A DNA stretch of 53,880 nt from positions 1-53,880 of the forward strand of contig CADCCB010000016.1 in assembly GCA_902799905.1 (NCBI GenBank), in the 5' to 3' direction. The translations under genes and the position numbers were made by a program. The notes under the pieces are model-generated. The model ran no database searches. It had not been told where the DNA came from and saw nothing but the letters and a program-made list of their open reading frames with translations. Positions 24,851-32,672 of this stretch are shown piece by piece; position 1 is the stretch's first letter; the number at the start of each line of letters is the position of its first letter. Origin of the DNA: an uncultured Prevotellaceae bacterium. Lineage in GTDB: Bacteria; Bacteroidota; Bacteroidia; Bacteroidales; Bacteroidaceae.

Positions 24851-27124
24851 ATGAACAAGGAATTACTGAAAGTCTCGCTTCGCCAACGTGCACTCTACCT
24901 GCCACAAACAGGCAGGGAGACCAAGGCAACGGCACACACGCTGGCACTGGCAGCAGAACTGCACAGCATAGGTTTCGCCCTCACCGAAGACCTGCTCCAC
25001 GCCCTGAACGCCCTGGACAACAGTGAGCGGCGACTGGTAATAGAGACCATCAACGAGGTGATGGGTACCGAACTGAACTGGGCTTCACTGACGAAAGACT
25101 GGCTGACACCAACCGGCGAGAGCCGCTGGGACCACTTCCTCACCGCCATAGCCAATATGATGGGTCCGGAGGCAGGCATCGCCGGCACCACCCTGCCCTG
25201 CGGCCATCTGATACCTGACGGCACCTTCCCCTTGGAACGCTACAATGGCTGTCCTTTCTGCGGCACCCCATTCCGCACGGCCAACTTCGTCTATCGCGGA
25301 CAAGGCTCGCAACAGCGCCTGCTCCATCTGTGGGGCGATGCCGAACTGGAGACCTACTTCCACAACCTGCTGCTATCGCCAGTACCCCTGGATGCTACCC
25401 AGCACGACTCCTTGAAGACGCTGCTCCATTACTTCTCGCCCCTCACCCTTCCAGAGTCCTGCTTCTCACACCCGTCGCCGCTTCAAAAGGAAACGCTGAT
25501 GCTGGTGATTGACGAACTGGTGAAAAGAGAACGTGACGACGAGGCCGGACGGCTCTTCACTTCACCAGCCGACGTGATGCGCTATCTCTGGTACCGCCAC
25601 ACAGGCAAGTTACAAATTCTTCGTCCACAGACCTTATTACATATAGAAGAAAAGAACAACCGCTACGAGTGGAACAGCGAAGAAGCCATGAACATCATCA
25701 TGGCGGAGAGCCGCCAACAACTGAAACTGAAATACAGCCGCAGTTGGTGCCGGCGTGTAGCCCGTTGGATGAACACGCTACCCATGCCTATAGACCGCCA
25801 ACTGGAGGCCATGCACCCCAAGCGCGAGATGTGGGTACGCTTCATACGTGCTCTCAGACTGGCCGAATATGTCCGCCATGAGGGCTATGTGCAGTTGAGA
25901 GTGCTGATGGACCGCTTCTACAGGACAGACTATGAAGTATGGCAGGGACAGGTGGACAACAGCCGGCGCAACCATGATGCCGAAGAGACGCTGCGCCTGC
26001 TGCGCCAGCGACCGGGACTCTTTGCCCGCTGTCTCTTCTCAACGATGCTACGCTTAGGGTGGCAGCGCGTCATTGCAGCCTTTCAGGAAGTGGTCAGCGA
26101 GGTGTCGCCCCGACTGCTGCTCACTCTTGGTGCCCAGGCCGAACTCTATTTCGACCCTAACAGCCAGCGTCTGGCCCGTCCGTTGAGCGGCATCATGAAA
26201 CCCTTGCCGCCTCATCCTCTGGTGACCACCGCCAGCACGCAGGACCTGGAGGCTATGCGTCAGGCTGTGCGCAACCTCTATCTGGAGGCTATGCGCCAAC
26301 GCTTCGCCAGCCTCTCTCCCACCCCTTCGCACACCTCTATTTATATAGAGCCTCAACTCTTCAACATACCTGTTGCCGTGGGCGATCGCAATGCTACCAT
26401 CCAGGATGTCTCCGCAGCCTTGCAGGGTACTCGCTTCCCCATCAGCGGTGACCATGTCAGGCTCTTCCTGCAATGGGGCAAAGACCTGCCCGCACAGCAC
26501 CTCGACATGGACCTGAGTTGCCATATCCTGACGGATACGGAGTCCACCATCTGCTCCTACTTCAGCCTCCATGTGCCAGGAGCCAAGCACTCGGGCGACA
26601 TACAGCAGATACCTGACAAGGTGGGGACGGCCGAATACATCGAACTCGACTTGCCAGAACTTGAGGCGCAGCATGCCCGCCGGGTGGTATTCACCTGTAA
26701 CGCCTACACCCAGGGTGCACTGTCGCCCAATCTGATGGTGGGATGGATGAGTGCCAGCAAGCCAATGACTGTCAGCGACGAGACTGGCGTAGCCTACGAC
26801 CCCTCGACCGTCGACCACATGGTACGCATCTCGGAGGGCAACCTTACCAAAGGCCTCATCTTCGGTGTGCTCGATGTGGCCAGCAGGGAGATTACGTGGC
26901 TGGAGATGCCCTTCGACGGACAGACCATCCTCGGCATCAACCCTCAGTCTGTCGATACCTACCTGCGCCGCCTGAAAGCCAAGCCCACCATCGGCGAGGT
27001 ACTCCGCATCATGGCCGATGCCCAAGGGCTGACTATCGTTGACGACCCCGCCCATGCCGACCAGTCGTATACGATGCTGTGGGCACAGGATGCGGCTCTG
27101 GTCAGCCGCCTGCTGTTGGGCTAA
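24851..27124 (+). CDS. RING-like zinc-finger protein with TerD-like domain (MXAN_6230/SCO0854-type)
   Basis: 757 residues, cytoplasmic. The N-terminal helical region (about 1-110) begins LLKVSLRQRALYLPQTGRE. A treble-clef/RING-like metal site follows (LPCGHLIPDG, then YNGCPFCGTPF; Cys and His at about 117, 119, 134 and 137). A long helical middle (about 220-480) is of unknown type. A TerD-like beta-sandwich (about 535-650) has LDMDLSCHILTD and AKHSGDIQQIPD, echoing the Asp-rich calcium sites of tellurite-resistance TerD. This organisation matches the MXAN_6230/SCO0854 family as I remember it. TerD proteins belong to stress or phage-sensing systems of unclear mechanism. It stands alone with its own promoter; no ter genes are nearby. 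Confidence 0.65.
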   Translation: MNKELLKVSLRQRALYLPQTGRETKATAHTLALAAELHSIGFALTEDLLHALNALDNSERRLVIETINEVMGTELNWASLTKDWLTPTGESRWDHFLTAIANMMGPEAGIAGTTLPCGHLIPDGTFPLERYNGCPFCGTPFRTANFVYRGQGSQQRLLHLWGDAELETYFHNLLLSPVPLDATQHDSLKTLLHYFSPLTLPESCFSHPSPLQKETLMLVIDELVKRERDDEAGRLFTSPADVMRYLWYRHTGKLQILRPQTLLHIEEKNNRYEWNSEEAMNIIMAESRQQLKLKYSRSWCRRVARWMNTLPMPIDRQLEAMHPKREMWVRFIRALRLAEYVRHEGYVQLRVLMDRFYRTDYEVWQGQVDNSRRNHDAEETLRLLRQRPGLFARCLFSTMLRLGWQRVIAAFQEVVSEVSPRLLLTLGAQAELYFDPNSQRLARPLSGIMKPLPPHPLVTTASTQDLEAMRQAVRNLYLEAMRQRFASLSPTPSHTSIYIEPQLFNIPVAVGDRNATIQDVSAALQGTRFPISGDHVRLFLQWGKDLPAQHLDMDLSCHILTDTESTICSYFSLHVPGAKHSGDIQQIPDKVGTAEYIELDLPELEAQHARRVVFTCNAYTQGALSPNLMVGWMSASKPMTVSDETGVAYDPSTVDHMVRISEGNLTKGLIFGVLDVASREITWLEMPFDGQTILGINPQSVDTYLRRLKAKPTIGEVLRIMADAQGLTIVDDPAHADQSYTMLWAQDAALVSRLLLG

Positions 27125-27145
27125 ATGAGTTTTTTCGTCAAAAAA

Positions 27146-27177
27146 TTTGGCTGATTCAGAAAAAACTCTTAACTTTG
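27146..27177 (+). promoter_or_regulatory. Bacteroidetes promoter upstream of greA
   Basis: TTTG at 27146-27149 and TAACTTTG at 27170-27177 are spaced by 20 bp. The predicted start near 27183 lies about 142 nt before greA and directly upstream of a terminator-like hairpin. Confidence 0.75.
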
Positions 27178-27207
27178 CAGCCGAAAAGGTAAAAGAAGGT
27201 GATAACG

Positions 27208-27248
27208 GGATTCCGACTGAAAGGAAAGTCGGGATTCTTTCTTTTTTG
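27208..27248 (+). terminator. Terminator-like hairpin in the greA leader
   Basis: An 11-bp stem with G-U pairs (arms 27208-27218 and 27227-27237, loop of 8 nt) is followed by TTTCTTTTTT. It could end transcripts of the RING/TerD gene and also attenuate transcription from the greA promoter, releasing a leader RNA of about 65 nt. Confidence 0.75.
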
Positions 27249-27270
27249 CCGACCCAAATAAACCGAAATT

Positions 27271-27325
27271 GTAAATACAAATAAATAGTAAATTGTAAAT
27301 AGTCAAATAGTAAATAAAGTAAATA
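27271..27325. repeat. 7-bp array (GTAAATA type) running into the greA start codon
   Basis: GTAAATA units occur at 27271, 27288, 27295, 27310 and 27319 with small interruptions. The last base of the final unit is the A of the greA ATG. Confidence 0.75.
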
Positions 27326-27792
27326 TGTCATACATGTCACAAGAAGGCTATGACAAACTCATAGCCGAACTGAAACGCCTGGAAGGCATTGAGCGCCCCA
27401 AGGCATCGGCCGCCATCGCAGAAGCACGCGACAAGGGCGACCTGAGTGAGAACAGCGAGTATGAGGCTGCCAAAGAGGCACAGGCTCATCTGGAATCGAA
27501 GATCAACCTGCTGAAACAGCAGATATCAGAGGCTAAGATCGTGGACACCTCACGTCTGAGCAGTGACTCTGTACAGATACTGTCGAAAGTGGAGATGACC
27601 AACATGGCCAACAAGGCCCGCATGACCTACACCATCGTCAGTGAAAGCGAGGCCAACCTGCGCGAGGGCAAGATCTCCATCCAGACCCCTATCGCACAGG
27701 GACTGCTGAACCATAAGGTGGGCGACGAGGTGGAAGTAAAGATTCCTCGCGGCACCATCAAACTCCGCATCGAGAAGATTACGGTGGGATAA
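27325..27792 (+). CDS. greA: Transcription elongation factor GreA
   Basis: 155 residues. The N-terminal antiparallel coiled coil (about 1-75) carries the family motif ARDKGDLSENSEYEAAKEAQ, with the two acidic residues near 41-44 that enter the polymerase secondary channel and stimulate cleavage of backtracked RNA. The C-terminal globular domain (about 80-155) ends in QGLLNHKVGDEVEVKIPRGT. Bacteroidetes GreA begins with M-x-YMSQEGYDKL, which supports ATG 27325 over 27334. A hairpin-bearing leader and a 7-bp array precede it; the HIT gene follows after 85 bp. Confidence 0.96.
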   Translation: MSYMSQEGYDKLIAELKRLEGIERPKASAAIAEARDKGDLSENSEYEAAKEAQAHLESKINLLKQQISEAKIVDTSRLSSDSVQILSKVEMTNMANKARMTYTIVSESEANLREGKISIQTPIAQGLLNHKVGDEVEVKIPRGTIKLRIEKITVG

Positions 27793-27802
27793 TTAATAAC
27801 CT

Positions 27803-27860
27803 CGATATATCGTGATATCATGATATCGTGATATCGATATGTCGATATATCGATATATCG
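27803..27860. repeat. 8-bp array (CGATATAT type) between greA and the HIT gene
   Basis: About seven units of 8 bp (CGATATAT, CGTGATAT, CATGATAT and close variants) fill the intergenic gap. Being built from ATAT and GATATC palindromes, the array is also highly self-complementary on either strand. Confidence 0.85.
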
Positions 27861-27877
27861 AAAAAAATTGAATTGTT

Positions 27878-28276
27878 ATGGACATTTTCAGTAAGATTGC
27901 CGCTGGTGAGATTCCCAGTTACAAATGCGCAGAGAGCGACAAGTTCTATGCCTTCCTCGACATCAACCCTGTAGCCAAGGGACACACACTGGTCATCCCT
28001 CGTCGTGAGGTAGACTATATCTTTGATATGGACGATGACGAGATTGGCGAGTACCAACAGTTTGCCAAGCGTGTGGCCGTGGCCCTGAAGAAGGCCTTCC
28101 CCTGCAAGAAGGTGGCACAGGTCGTGCTGGGTCTGGAGGTTCCCCATGCCCATATCCACCTCATCCCCATGAACAGTGAGGGCGACGTGGACTTCCGTAA
28201 AGAGAAACTGCAACTTCCTGCTGAGGAGATGCAGGAAATTGCAGCCAAGATCTACGCTAATTTCATCAACGGATAA
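27878..28276 (+). CDS. HIT family nucleotide-binding protein (Hint-like)
   Basis: 132 residues. The histidine triad VPHAHIHLIPM lies near residues 88-98 and provides the catalytic nucleophile for hydrolysis of AMP-lysine, AMP-NH2 or related nucleoside phosphoramidates. The N-terminal DIFSKIAAGEIPSYKCAES and HTLVIPRREVDYIFDM complete the Hint fold. Cytoplasmic. The gene lies downstream of greA in the same orientation, as in many Bacteroidetes, separated by an 8-bp repeat array. Confidence 0.93.
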   Translation: MDIFSKIAAGEIPSYKCAESDKFYAFLDINPVAKGHTLVIPRREVDYIFDMDDDEIGEYQQFAKRVAVALKKAFPCKKVAQVVLGLEVPHAHIHLIPMNSEGDVDFRKEKLQLPAEEMQEIAAKIYANFING

Positions 28277-28279
28277 GCA

Positions 28280-29374
28280 TCAGATGTATTCCTCTCCGTA
28301 GCGAATACCCACTTCATTAACATATTTGCGGATGAGCGACGATGAGTCGCTCTTCTTGCATATTAGCAGTACGTCGCCCTGTTCGGCCACAATGTAGCCC
28401 TCCAATCCGTTGATGACACCGATATGCCCTTTCGGCAACTTCACGATGTTGCCCTTACAGTCTTCCATGATTACCTCGGAGTTGATCACCACATTGTCAT
28501 CCTCATTCTTTTGCATGCACTCGTAGATGGAGTGCCACGTGCCCAAGTCGGCCCACCCGAAGTCGCCACGCATCACATAGACATTCTCCGTCAACTCCAG
28601 TGCTGCCTTGTCCATCGAGATATTGGGATAGACGGGATAGTGCTGATTAACATACTGCATGCGCTCTTCGGCATCATCCATATCATACAGTGCCGTCATA
28701 CGGTAGGGAATATCCTTCAGCACCTCATGGAAGAATTTCCGCAGGTGATTGGCATTGGAGAAGAACATGCCCGTGTTCCACAGAAACTCGCCGCTCTCCA
28801 TAAACAGACGGGCAAACTCCCGCTCTGGCTTCTCTGTGAACGACTGCACCTTGCTGATACCTGCCACCTGCGTCGACTCGCCCATTTGGATATAACCATA
28901 GCCAGGCTCTGGACGCGTAGGCTTGATGCCCATCGTCAGCATGATGTCATTCTCGGCCACATAATCCAAACCAGCCACGACGTTGTTGCGAAAAGCCTCC
29001 TCGCCCACGATGAACTGGTCTGACGGTACCACTACGATACGGGCATCTTCGCACTGACGATGGATGATGACACCAGCCCATGCCACTGATGGCGCCGTGT
29101 TCCTGCTCACAGGCTCTGGCAAGATATGGTCTGCGGTTATCTCCGGCAACTGTTCCTGCACAAGATTCTCAAACTCCTTACACGTACATATATATATATT
29201 CTCCTGAGGAAGAATACCTGCTATACGATCAAAAGTTGATTGCAACTGGGTACGACCAGTACCAAAAAAGTCTATAAACTGTTTGGGGTTCTCCATTCTG
29301 CTCGACGGCCACAGACGCTTGCCGTGTCCGCCTGCCAGTATGATACAATAGTTCTTACTGTTCAATTTTTCCAT
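28280..29374 (-). CDS. manC: Mannose-1-phosphate guanylyltransferase
   Basis: 364 residues, the short form lacking the C-terminal isomerase domain. The nucleotide-binding signature CIILAGGHGKRLWPSSRMEN lies at residues 9-28, followed by PKQF and by WAGVIIHRQCEDARIVVVPSDQFIVG near 95-120. It makes GDP-mannose from mannose-1-phosphate and GTP for surface glycans and capsule. The stop codon lies 4 bp past the convergent HIT gene's stop, so the two genes meet tail to tail with no room for a separate terminator. Confidence 0.9.
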   Translation of the reverse strand: MEKLNSKNYCIILAGGHGKRLWPSSRMENPKQFIDFFGTGRTQLQSTFDRIAGILPQENIYICTCKEFENLVQEQLPEITADHILPEPVSRNTAPSVAWAGVIIHRQCEDARIVVVPSDQFIVGEEAFRNNVVAGLDYVAENDIMLTMGIKPTRPEPGYGYIQMGESTQVAGISKVQSFTEKPEREFARLFMESGEFLWNTGMFFSNANHLRKFFHEVLKDIPYRMTALYDMDDAEERMQYVNQHYPVYPNISMDKAALELTENVYVMRGDFGWADLGTWHSIYECMQKNEDDNVVINSEVIMEDCKGNIVKLPKGHIGVINGLEGYIVAEQGDVLLICKKSDSSSLIRKYVNEVGIRYGEEYI

Positions 29375-29463
29375 TAATTAGATTCTTAGTCATGTCTTAC
29401 AGGGGGTAAAATTACGAAACAATTTTGACAAAACCAAGTATTTTTAATATTTTTAGTAGAATA

Positions 29464-29495
29464 TTTGCAAGATTCATTTTTTCTTCGTAACTTTG
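29464..29495 (+). promoter_or_regulatory. Promoter of tRNA-Leu
   Basis: TTTG at 29464-29467 and TAACTTTG at 29488-29495 with 20-bp spacing, ending 15 bp before the tRNA. Confidence 0.8.
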
Positions 29496-29510
29496 CACCC
29501 GCTTTGAGAA

Positions 29511-29592
29511 GCCCAGATGGCGGAATCGGTAGACGCGCTGGTCTCAAACACCAGTGGGGCAACCCGTGCCGGTTCGACCCCGGCTCTGGGTA
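29511..29592 (+). tRNA. tRNA-Leu (anticodon CAA)
   Basis: The acceptor arms (first seven bases GCCCAGA, last TCTGGGT) pair with one G-U. The anticodon stem CTGGT/ACCAG encloses the loop CTCAAAC, giving anticodon CAA for UUG. A variable arm (class II) and the T-arm with GGTTCGACCCC are present. The discriminator base is A at 29592 and CCA is not encoded. It is a single tRNA with its own promoter and terminator. Confidence 0.95.
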
Positions 29593-29612
29593 CAAGGCTT
29601 TTAAAAAGTAGG

Positions 29613-29645
29613 AGTGCTGTAAGTTTTTCTTGCAGCACTTTTTTA
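29613..29645 (+). terminator. Terminator of tRNA-Leu
   Basis: Arms 29613-29623 and 29629-29639 form an 11-bp stem with one G-U, followed by seven T residues. It ends 24 bp before the next start codon. Confidence 0.85.
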
Positions 29646-29668
29646 AAATCTATAAACGGACAAGGACA

Positions 29669-30646
29669 ATGAGAAGACTCTGTACCATTATGATACTGGC
29701 AGCAATGACAATGATGATCGCATGCAAAGGACAGAAGCCGAACGTCAAGGGCGGACTGGAAGAACCGGTAGGCCCTGCCTTCTCGGCCGACTCTGCCTAT
29801 GCCTTCTGCCAGCAGCAGTGCGACTTTGGCCCACGGACGATGAACAGCGAGGCTCACGAACAGTGTGGACAATGGATTGTCAGCAAGTTCCAGAGCCTTG
29901 GCTTGGAGGTCATCGAACAGCGGGCTACGCTGAAGGGCTTCGACGGCACACCGCTGCTGAGCAACAACATCATTGCCCAGTTCAGGCCCCAGTGCAGCGA
30001 CCGTATCATGATCTGTGCCCACTGGGACAGTCGGCCTTGGGCTGACAATGATCCCGACGAGGCCAACCACACAAAGCCCGTGATGGCAGCCAACGACGGT
30101 GCCAGCGGCGTGGGCGTGATGCTCGAACTGGCCCGTCTGCTGAGTACTGCCGACTCTACGCTTCGTCAGGACCTGGGCGTGGACTTCATCTGTTTCGATG
30201 CCGAAGACTGGGGCGACGACGATGTTGCCGACTCATGGGCCTTGGGAGCACAGTACTGGGCAGCCCATCCTCATCGCAACGGCTACAAACCGCGCTACGG
30301 CATCCTGCTCGATATGGTAGGCGGTCAGGGCGCCACCTTCTATCAGGAGGGTTTTTCCAGGATGAATGCATCCATGGTGGTCGACCGCGTATGGCAGGCT
30401 GCTGAGACAGTGGGCTACGGCAGTCTGTTCCCCAAGCAGGATGGTAACTACATCACCGACGACCACGGCCCTGTGAATGATGTTGCGGGTATCCCGTGCA
30501 TCGACATCATCGCCTACTACCCGCACTGCCAGCAGAGCACGTTCGGACCAACCTGGCATACCGTTGACGACACCATGGAGCATCTGGACCGTAACACGCT
30601 GAAAGCCGTCGGTCAGACGCTTGTACAGGTGATATATAGTGAATAA
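29669..30646 (+). CDS. M28-family metallopeptidase / glutaminyl cyclase-like lipoprotein
   Basis: 325 residues. The leader ends in MTMMIACKGQ, a lipobox, so it is probably a periplasmic or surface lipoprotein. The M28 zinc site is visible: His in MICAHWDSRPWADND (near 115), Asp in AANDGASGVGVMLELA (near 138), acidic residues in FICFDAEDWG (near 170), Asp in GILLDMVGGQGATF and a late His in TWHTVDD (near 305). The sequence resembles bacterial glutaminyl-peptide cyclotransferases, which use this fold with one zinc. An in-frame upstream start at 29630 lies inside the tRNA terminator, so ATG 29669 is used. Confidence 0.85.
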   Translation: MRRLCTIMILAAMTMMIACKGQKPNVKGGLEEPVGPAFSADSAYAFCQQQCDFGPRTMNSEAHEQCGQWIVSKFQSLGLEVIEQRATLKGFDGTPLLSNNIIAQFRPQCSDRIMICAHWDSRPWADNDPDEANHTKPVMAANDGASGVGVMLELARLLSTADSTLRQDLGVDFICFDAEDWGDDDVADSWALGAQYWAAHPHRNGYKPRYGILLDMVGGQGATFYQEGFSRMNASMVVDRVWQAAETVGYGSLFPKQDGNYITDDHGPVNDVAGIPCIDIIAYYPHCQQSTFGPTWHTVDDTMEHLDRNTLKAVGQTLVQVIYSE

Positions 30647-30655
30647 TGAAGCGTT

Positions 30656-31618
30656 ATGGAGAAGTATTTTGCTGATGAACTCCGATATGACGGAGGTATG
30701 AAATTTGAGCGCTGCGGACGCTCTGGTGTCTTGTTGCCCAAGGTATCGCTGGGTTTCTGGCATAACTTCGGAGGTGTCGACGACTATGACCGCTGTCGCC
30801 GCATTGCCCGCTATGCCTTCGACCACGGTGTCGTTCATTTCGACCTGGCCAACAACTACGGCCCTCCCTACGGCTCTGCCGAAGAGACGATGGGGCGCAT
30901 GATGGACGATGACTTCCGACCCTATCGTGACGAACTGTTCATCTCAAGCAAGGCCGGCTACGACATGTGGGCAGGCCCTTACGGCAACTGGGGCTCACGC
31001 AAATACTTGATAGCCTCGCTCGACCAGAGCCTAAAGCGCATGCACTTGGACTATGTTGATCTGTTCTATAGTCACCGCTACGACCCCAACACGCCTCTTG
31101 AGGAGACGCTGCAGGCTCTTGTCGATATTGTGCGCAGCGGTAAGGCTCTTTATGTGGGCATCTCACGCTGGCCATTAGAGGCCACAAAGTTTGCCTACGA
31201 CTACCTGAAGCAGCGCGACGTACCCCTGCTCATCTATCAGGGCCGACTGAACCTGCTCGACCGGGCACCACAGGAAGAGGGCATCCTCGACTTCTGTGCA
31301 GATAATGGTGTGGGCTTCATCTCCTTCTCGCCGCTGGCACAGGGACTGCTCACCGACCGCTACCTAAACGGCATTCCACAGGAGAGCCGTATGGCAAAGG
31401 GGAAATTCCTGAAGGAGAGCATGCTCACCGACGATCTGCTGCAGCAGATACGCACCTATAATGAGCAGGCCCAGCAGCGCGGAGAGACACTGGCCGAGAT
31501 GGCACTGGCCTGGATTCTGGCACAGCGTGGCGTCACATCCGTTCTCGTTGGAGCCAGCAGCACAGAACAGTTACAGAAAAACCTGAAGTGCATCAACGCT
31601 ACACCTTTTAAAGATTAA
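30656..31618 (+). CDS. Aldo/keto reductase (YghZ-like)
   Basis: 320 residues, a TIM-barrel NADPH-dependent oxidoreductase. The catalytic tetrad is seen as Asp in VVHFDLANNYG, Tyr in the same segment, Lys in LFISSKAGYDMW and His in DLFYSHRYDPN. The loop YGPPYGSAEETMGRMM is typical of the YghZ/Kv-beta-like branch that reduces L-glyceraldehyde 3-phosphate or methylglyoxal. The C-terminal SVLVGASSTEQLQKNL is the cofactor phosphate site. It is 9 bp after the M28 gene and 3 bp before the pyridoxal kinase-like gene, suggesting an operon of three. Confidence 0.9.
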   Translation: MEKYFADELRYDGGMKFERCGRSGVLLPKVSLGFWHNFGGVDDYDRCRRIARYAFDHGVVHFDLANNYGPPYGSAEETMGRMMDDDFRPYRDELFISSKAGYDMWAGPYGNWGSRKYLIASLDQSLKRMHLDYVDLFYSHRYDPNTPLEETLQALVDIVRSGKALYVGISRWPLEATKFAYDYLKQRDVPLLIYQGRLNLLDRAPQEEGILDFCADNGVGFISFSPLAQGLLTDRYLNGIPQESRMAKGKFLKESMLTDDLLQQIRTYNEQAQQRGETLAEMALAWILAQRGVTSVLVGASSTEQLQKNLKCINATPFKD

Positions 31619-31621
31619 ATA

Positions 31622-32434
31622 GTGAAACAGATTCTTCTCATCAACGATATTGCAGGCTATGGCAAGGTGGGAATGGCAGCCATGCTGCCCATCTTGAGTT
31701 ATATGGGCATACCTGCATACAACCTGCCAACGGCACTGGTGTCAAACACACTCGACTATGGTGAGTTCACCCAACTTGACACCACTGACTATATGCGCAA
31801 GACATTCCCCATCTGGCAACGGCTGGGATTCCACTTCGATGCTATCTGCACCGGTCTGATGTTCAGCGAGGAACAGGCACGGCTGGTGGCTGGCTATTGT
31901 CGCGAACAGGCCAATGACGGGTGTATCATCTTTGTTGACCCTGTCTGTGGTGATGGCGGACACCTCTATCATGGTATCGGCGAACCACAGGTACAATTGA
32001 TGCGCGAGATGGTCAGCGTGGCTCATCTCACCTTCCCCAACTATACGGAGGCCTGCTTCCTGACTGGCACACCCTGGCGTGCTGAGGGCGTGAACCGCAA
32101 AGAGGCTTGCCAGATGCTCGACAGCCTGACAGCCATCGGTGCCCGATCGGCCCTCATCACCAGTTGTATCATCGACGGCAAGAATCAGGTGTGTGGCTTC
32201 AACCACTACAACGGTGAATACTTCTTCCTGGAGTATGAAGAAATACCAGGCCTCTTTCATGGAACAGGCGACATTTTCTCTGCCGTTCTCATCGGACATC
32301 TGCTCAACGGACGCTCGCTGAAGGAGAGCACCCAGCATGCTATGGACGTGGTGCGTCAGATGATCTGGCGAAATCGTGACACTGAGGATCGCTGCCGAGG
32401 CATCCTTATCGAGCGTTGCCTCGACTTGCTGTAA
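31622..32434 (+). CDS. Pyridoxal/pyridoxamine kinase-like protein (PfkB superfamily)
   Basis: 270 residues, GTG start. The N-terminus ILLINDIAGYGKVGMAAMLP and ILSYMGIPAYNLPTALVSN match PdxK/PdxY-type kinases. Mid-protein VDPVCGDGGHLYHGI and FPNYTEACFLTGTPW follow, and GTGDIFSAVLIGHLLNG near residues 215-231 holds the catalytic Asp and anion hole. It should phosphorylate pyridoxal, pyridoxine or pyridoxamine as B6 salvage. It sits directly upstream of the TPP riboswitch unit, so two vitamin-salvage functions adjoin, although the riboswitch has its own promoter. Confidence 0.82.
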   Translation: MKQILLINDIAGYGKVGMAAMLPILSYMGIPAYNLPTALVSNTLDYGEFTQLDTTDYMRKTFPIWQRLGFHFDAICTGLMFSEEQARLVAGYCREQANDGCIIFVDPVCGDGGHLYHGIGEPQVQLMREMVSVAHLTFPNYTEACFLTGTPWRAEGVNRKEACQMLDSLTAIGARSALITSCIIDGKNQVCGFNHYNGEYFFLEYEEIPGLFHGTGDIFSAVLIGHLLNGRSLKESTQHAMDVVRQMIWRNRDTEDRCRGILIERCLDLL

Positions 32435-32470
32435 AACAATGTTAATTTTGAAGAGCGGAAGCAAATTCTT

Positions 32471-32498
32471 CACTCTTCACTTTTCACTTTTCACTTAA
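32471..32498. repeat. 7-bp array (CACTTTT type) overlapping the riboswitch promoter
   Basis: Units CACTCTT, CACTTTT, CACTTTT and CACTTAA lie end to end and occupy the position where the -33 element of the downstream promoter should be. Confidence 0.85.
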
Positions 32499-32505
32499 AA
32501 ATAAC

Positions 32506-32513
32506 TACCTTTG
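32506..32513 (+). promoter_or_regulatory. -7 box TACCTTTG of the thiamine uptake operon
   Basis: TACCTTTG lies 12 bp before the riboswitch core. No canonical TTTG occurs at -33; that region is made of the CACTTTT array. Confidence 0.65.
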
Positions 32514-32524
32514 CAGCCGCAATT

Positions 32525-32596
32525 CAAGGGGTGCCCGATATTTCGGGCTGAGATGATACCCTCAAACCTGATCCGGGTCATACCGGCGTAGGGATG
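32525..32596 (+). promoter_or_regulatory. TPP riboswitch (THI element)
   Basis: The core pieces of the TPP aptamer occur in order: GGGGTGCCC, GGGCTGAGATGATACCC, ACCTGATCCGGGTCATACC and GGCGTAGGGA. They fit the pyrimidine-sensing helix (CUGAGA) and the pyrophosphate-sensing helix (ACCUGAU and GCGUAGGGA). Downstream, CCCTTA (32626-32631) can pair with TAAGGG (32666-32671) next to the start codon, a possible way to hide the ribosome site when TPP is bound. The expression platform is inference; the aptamer is secure. Confidence 0.95.
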
Positions 32597-32672
32597 AAAT
32601 GGTACTGTTTTGTTTATTGAAAGCCCCCTTATTTTATTTATAACCAATTAAAGCATTAAAAAAATTAAGGGA

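Noticed and set aside
26054-27340. 428-residue minus-strand frame opposite the RING/TerD gene and into greA
   Set aside because: It spans two clear plus-strand genes, a promoter and a terminator; no protein features.
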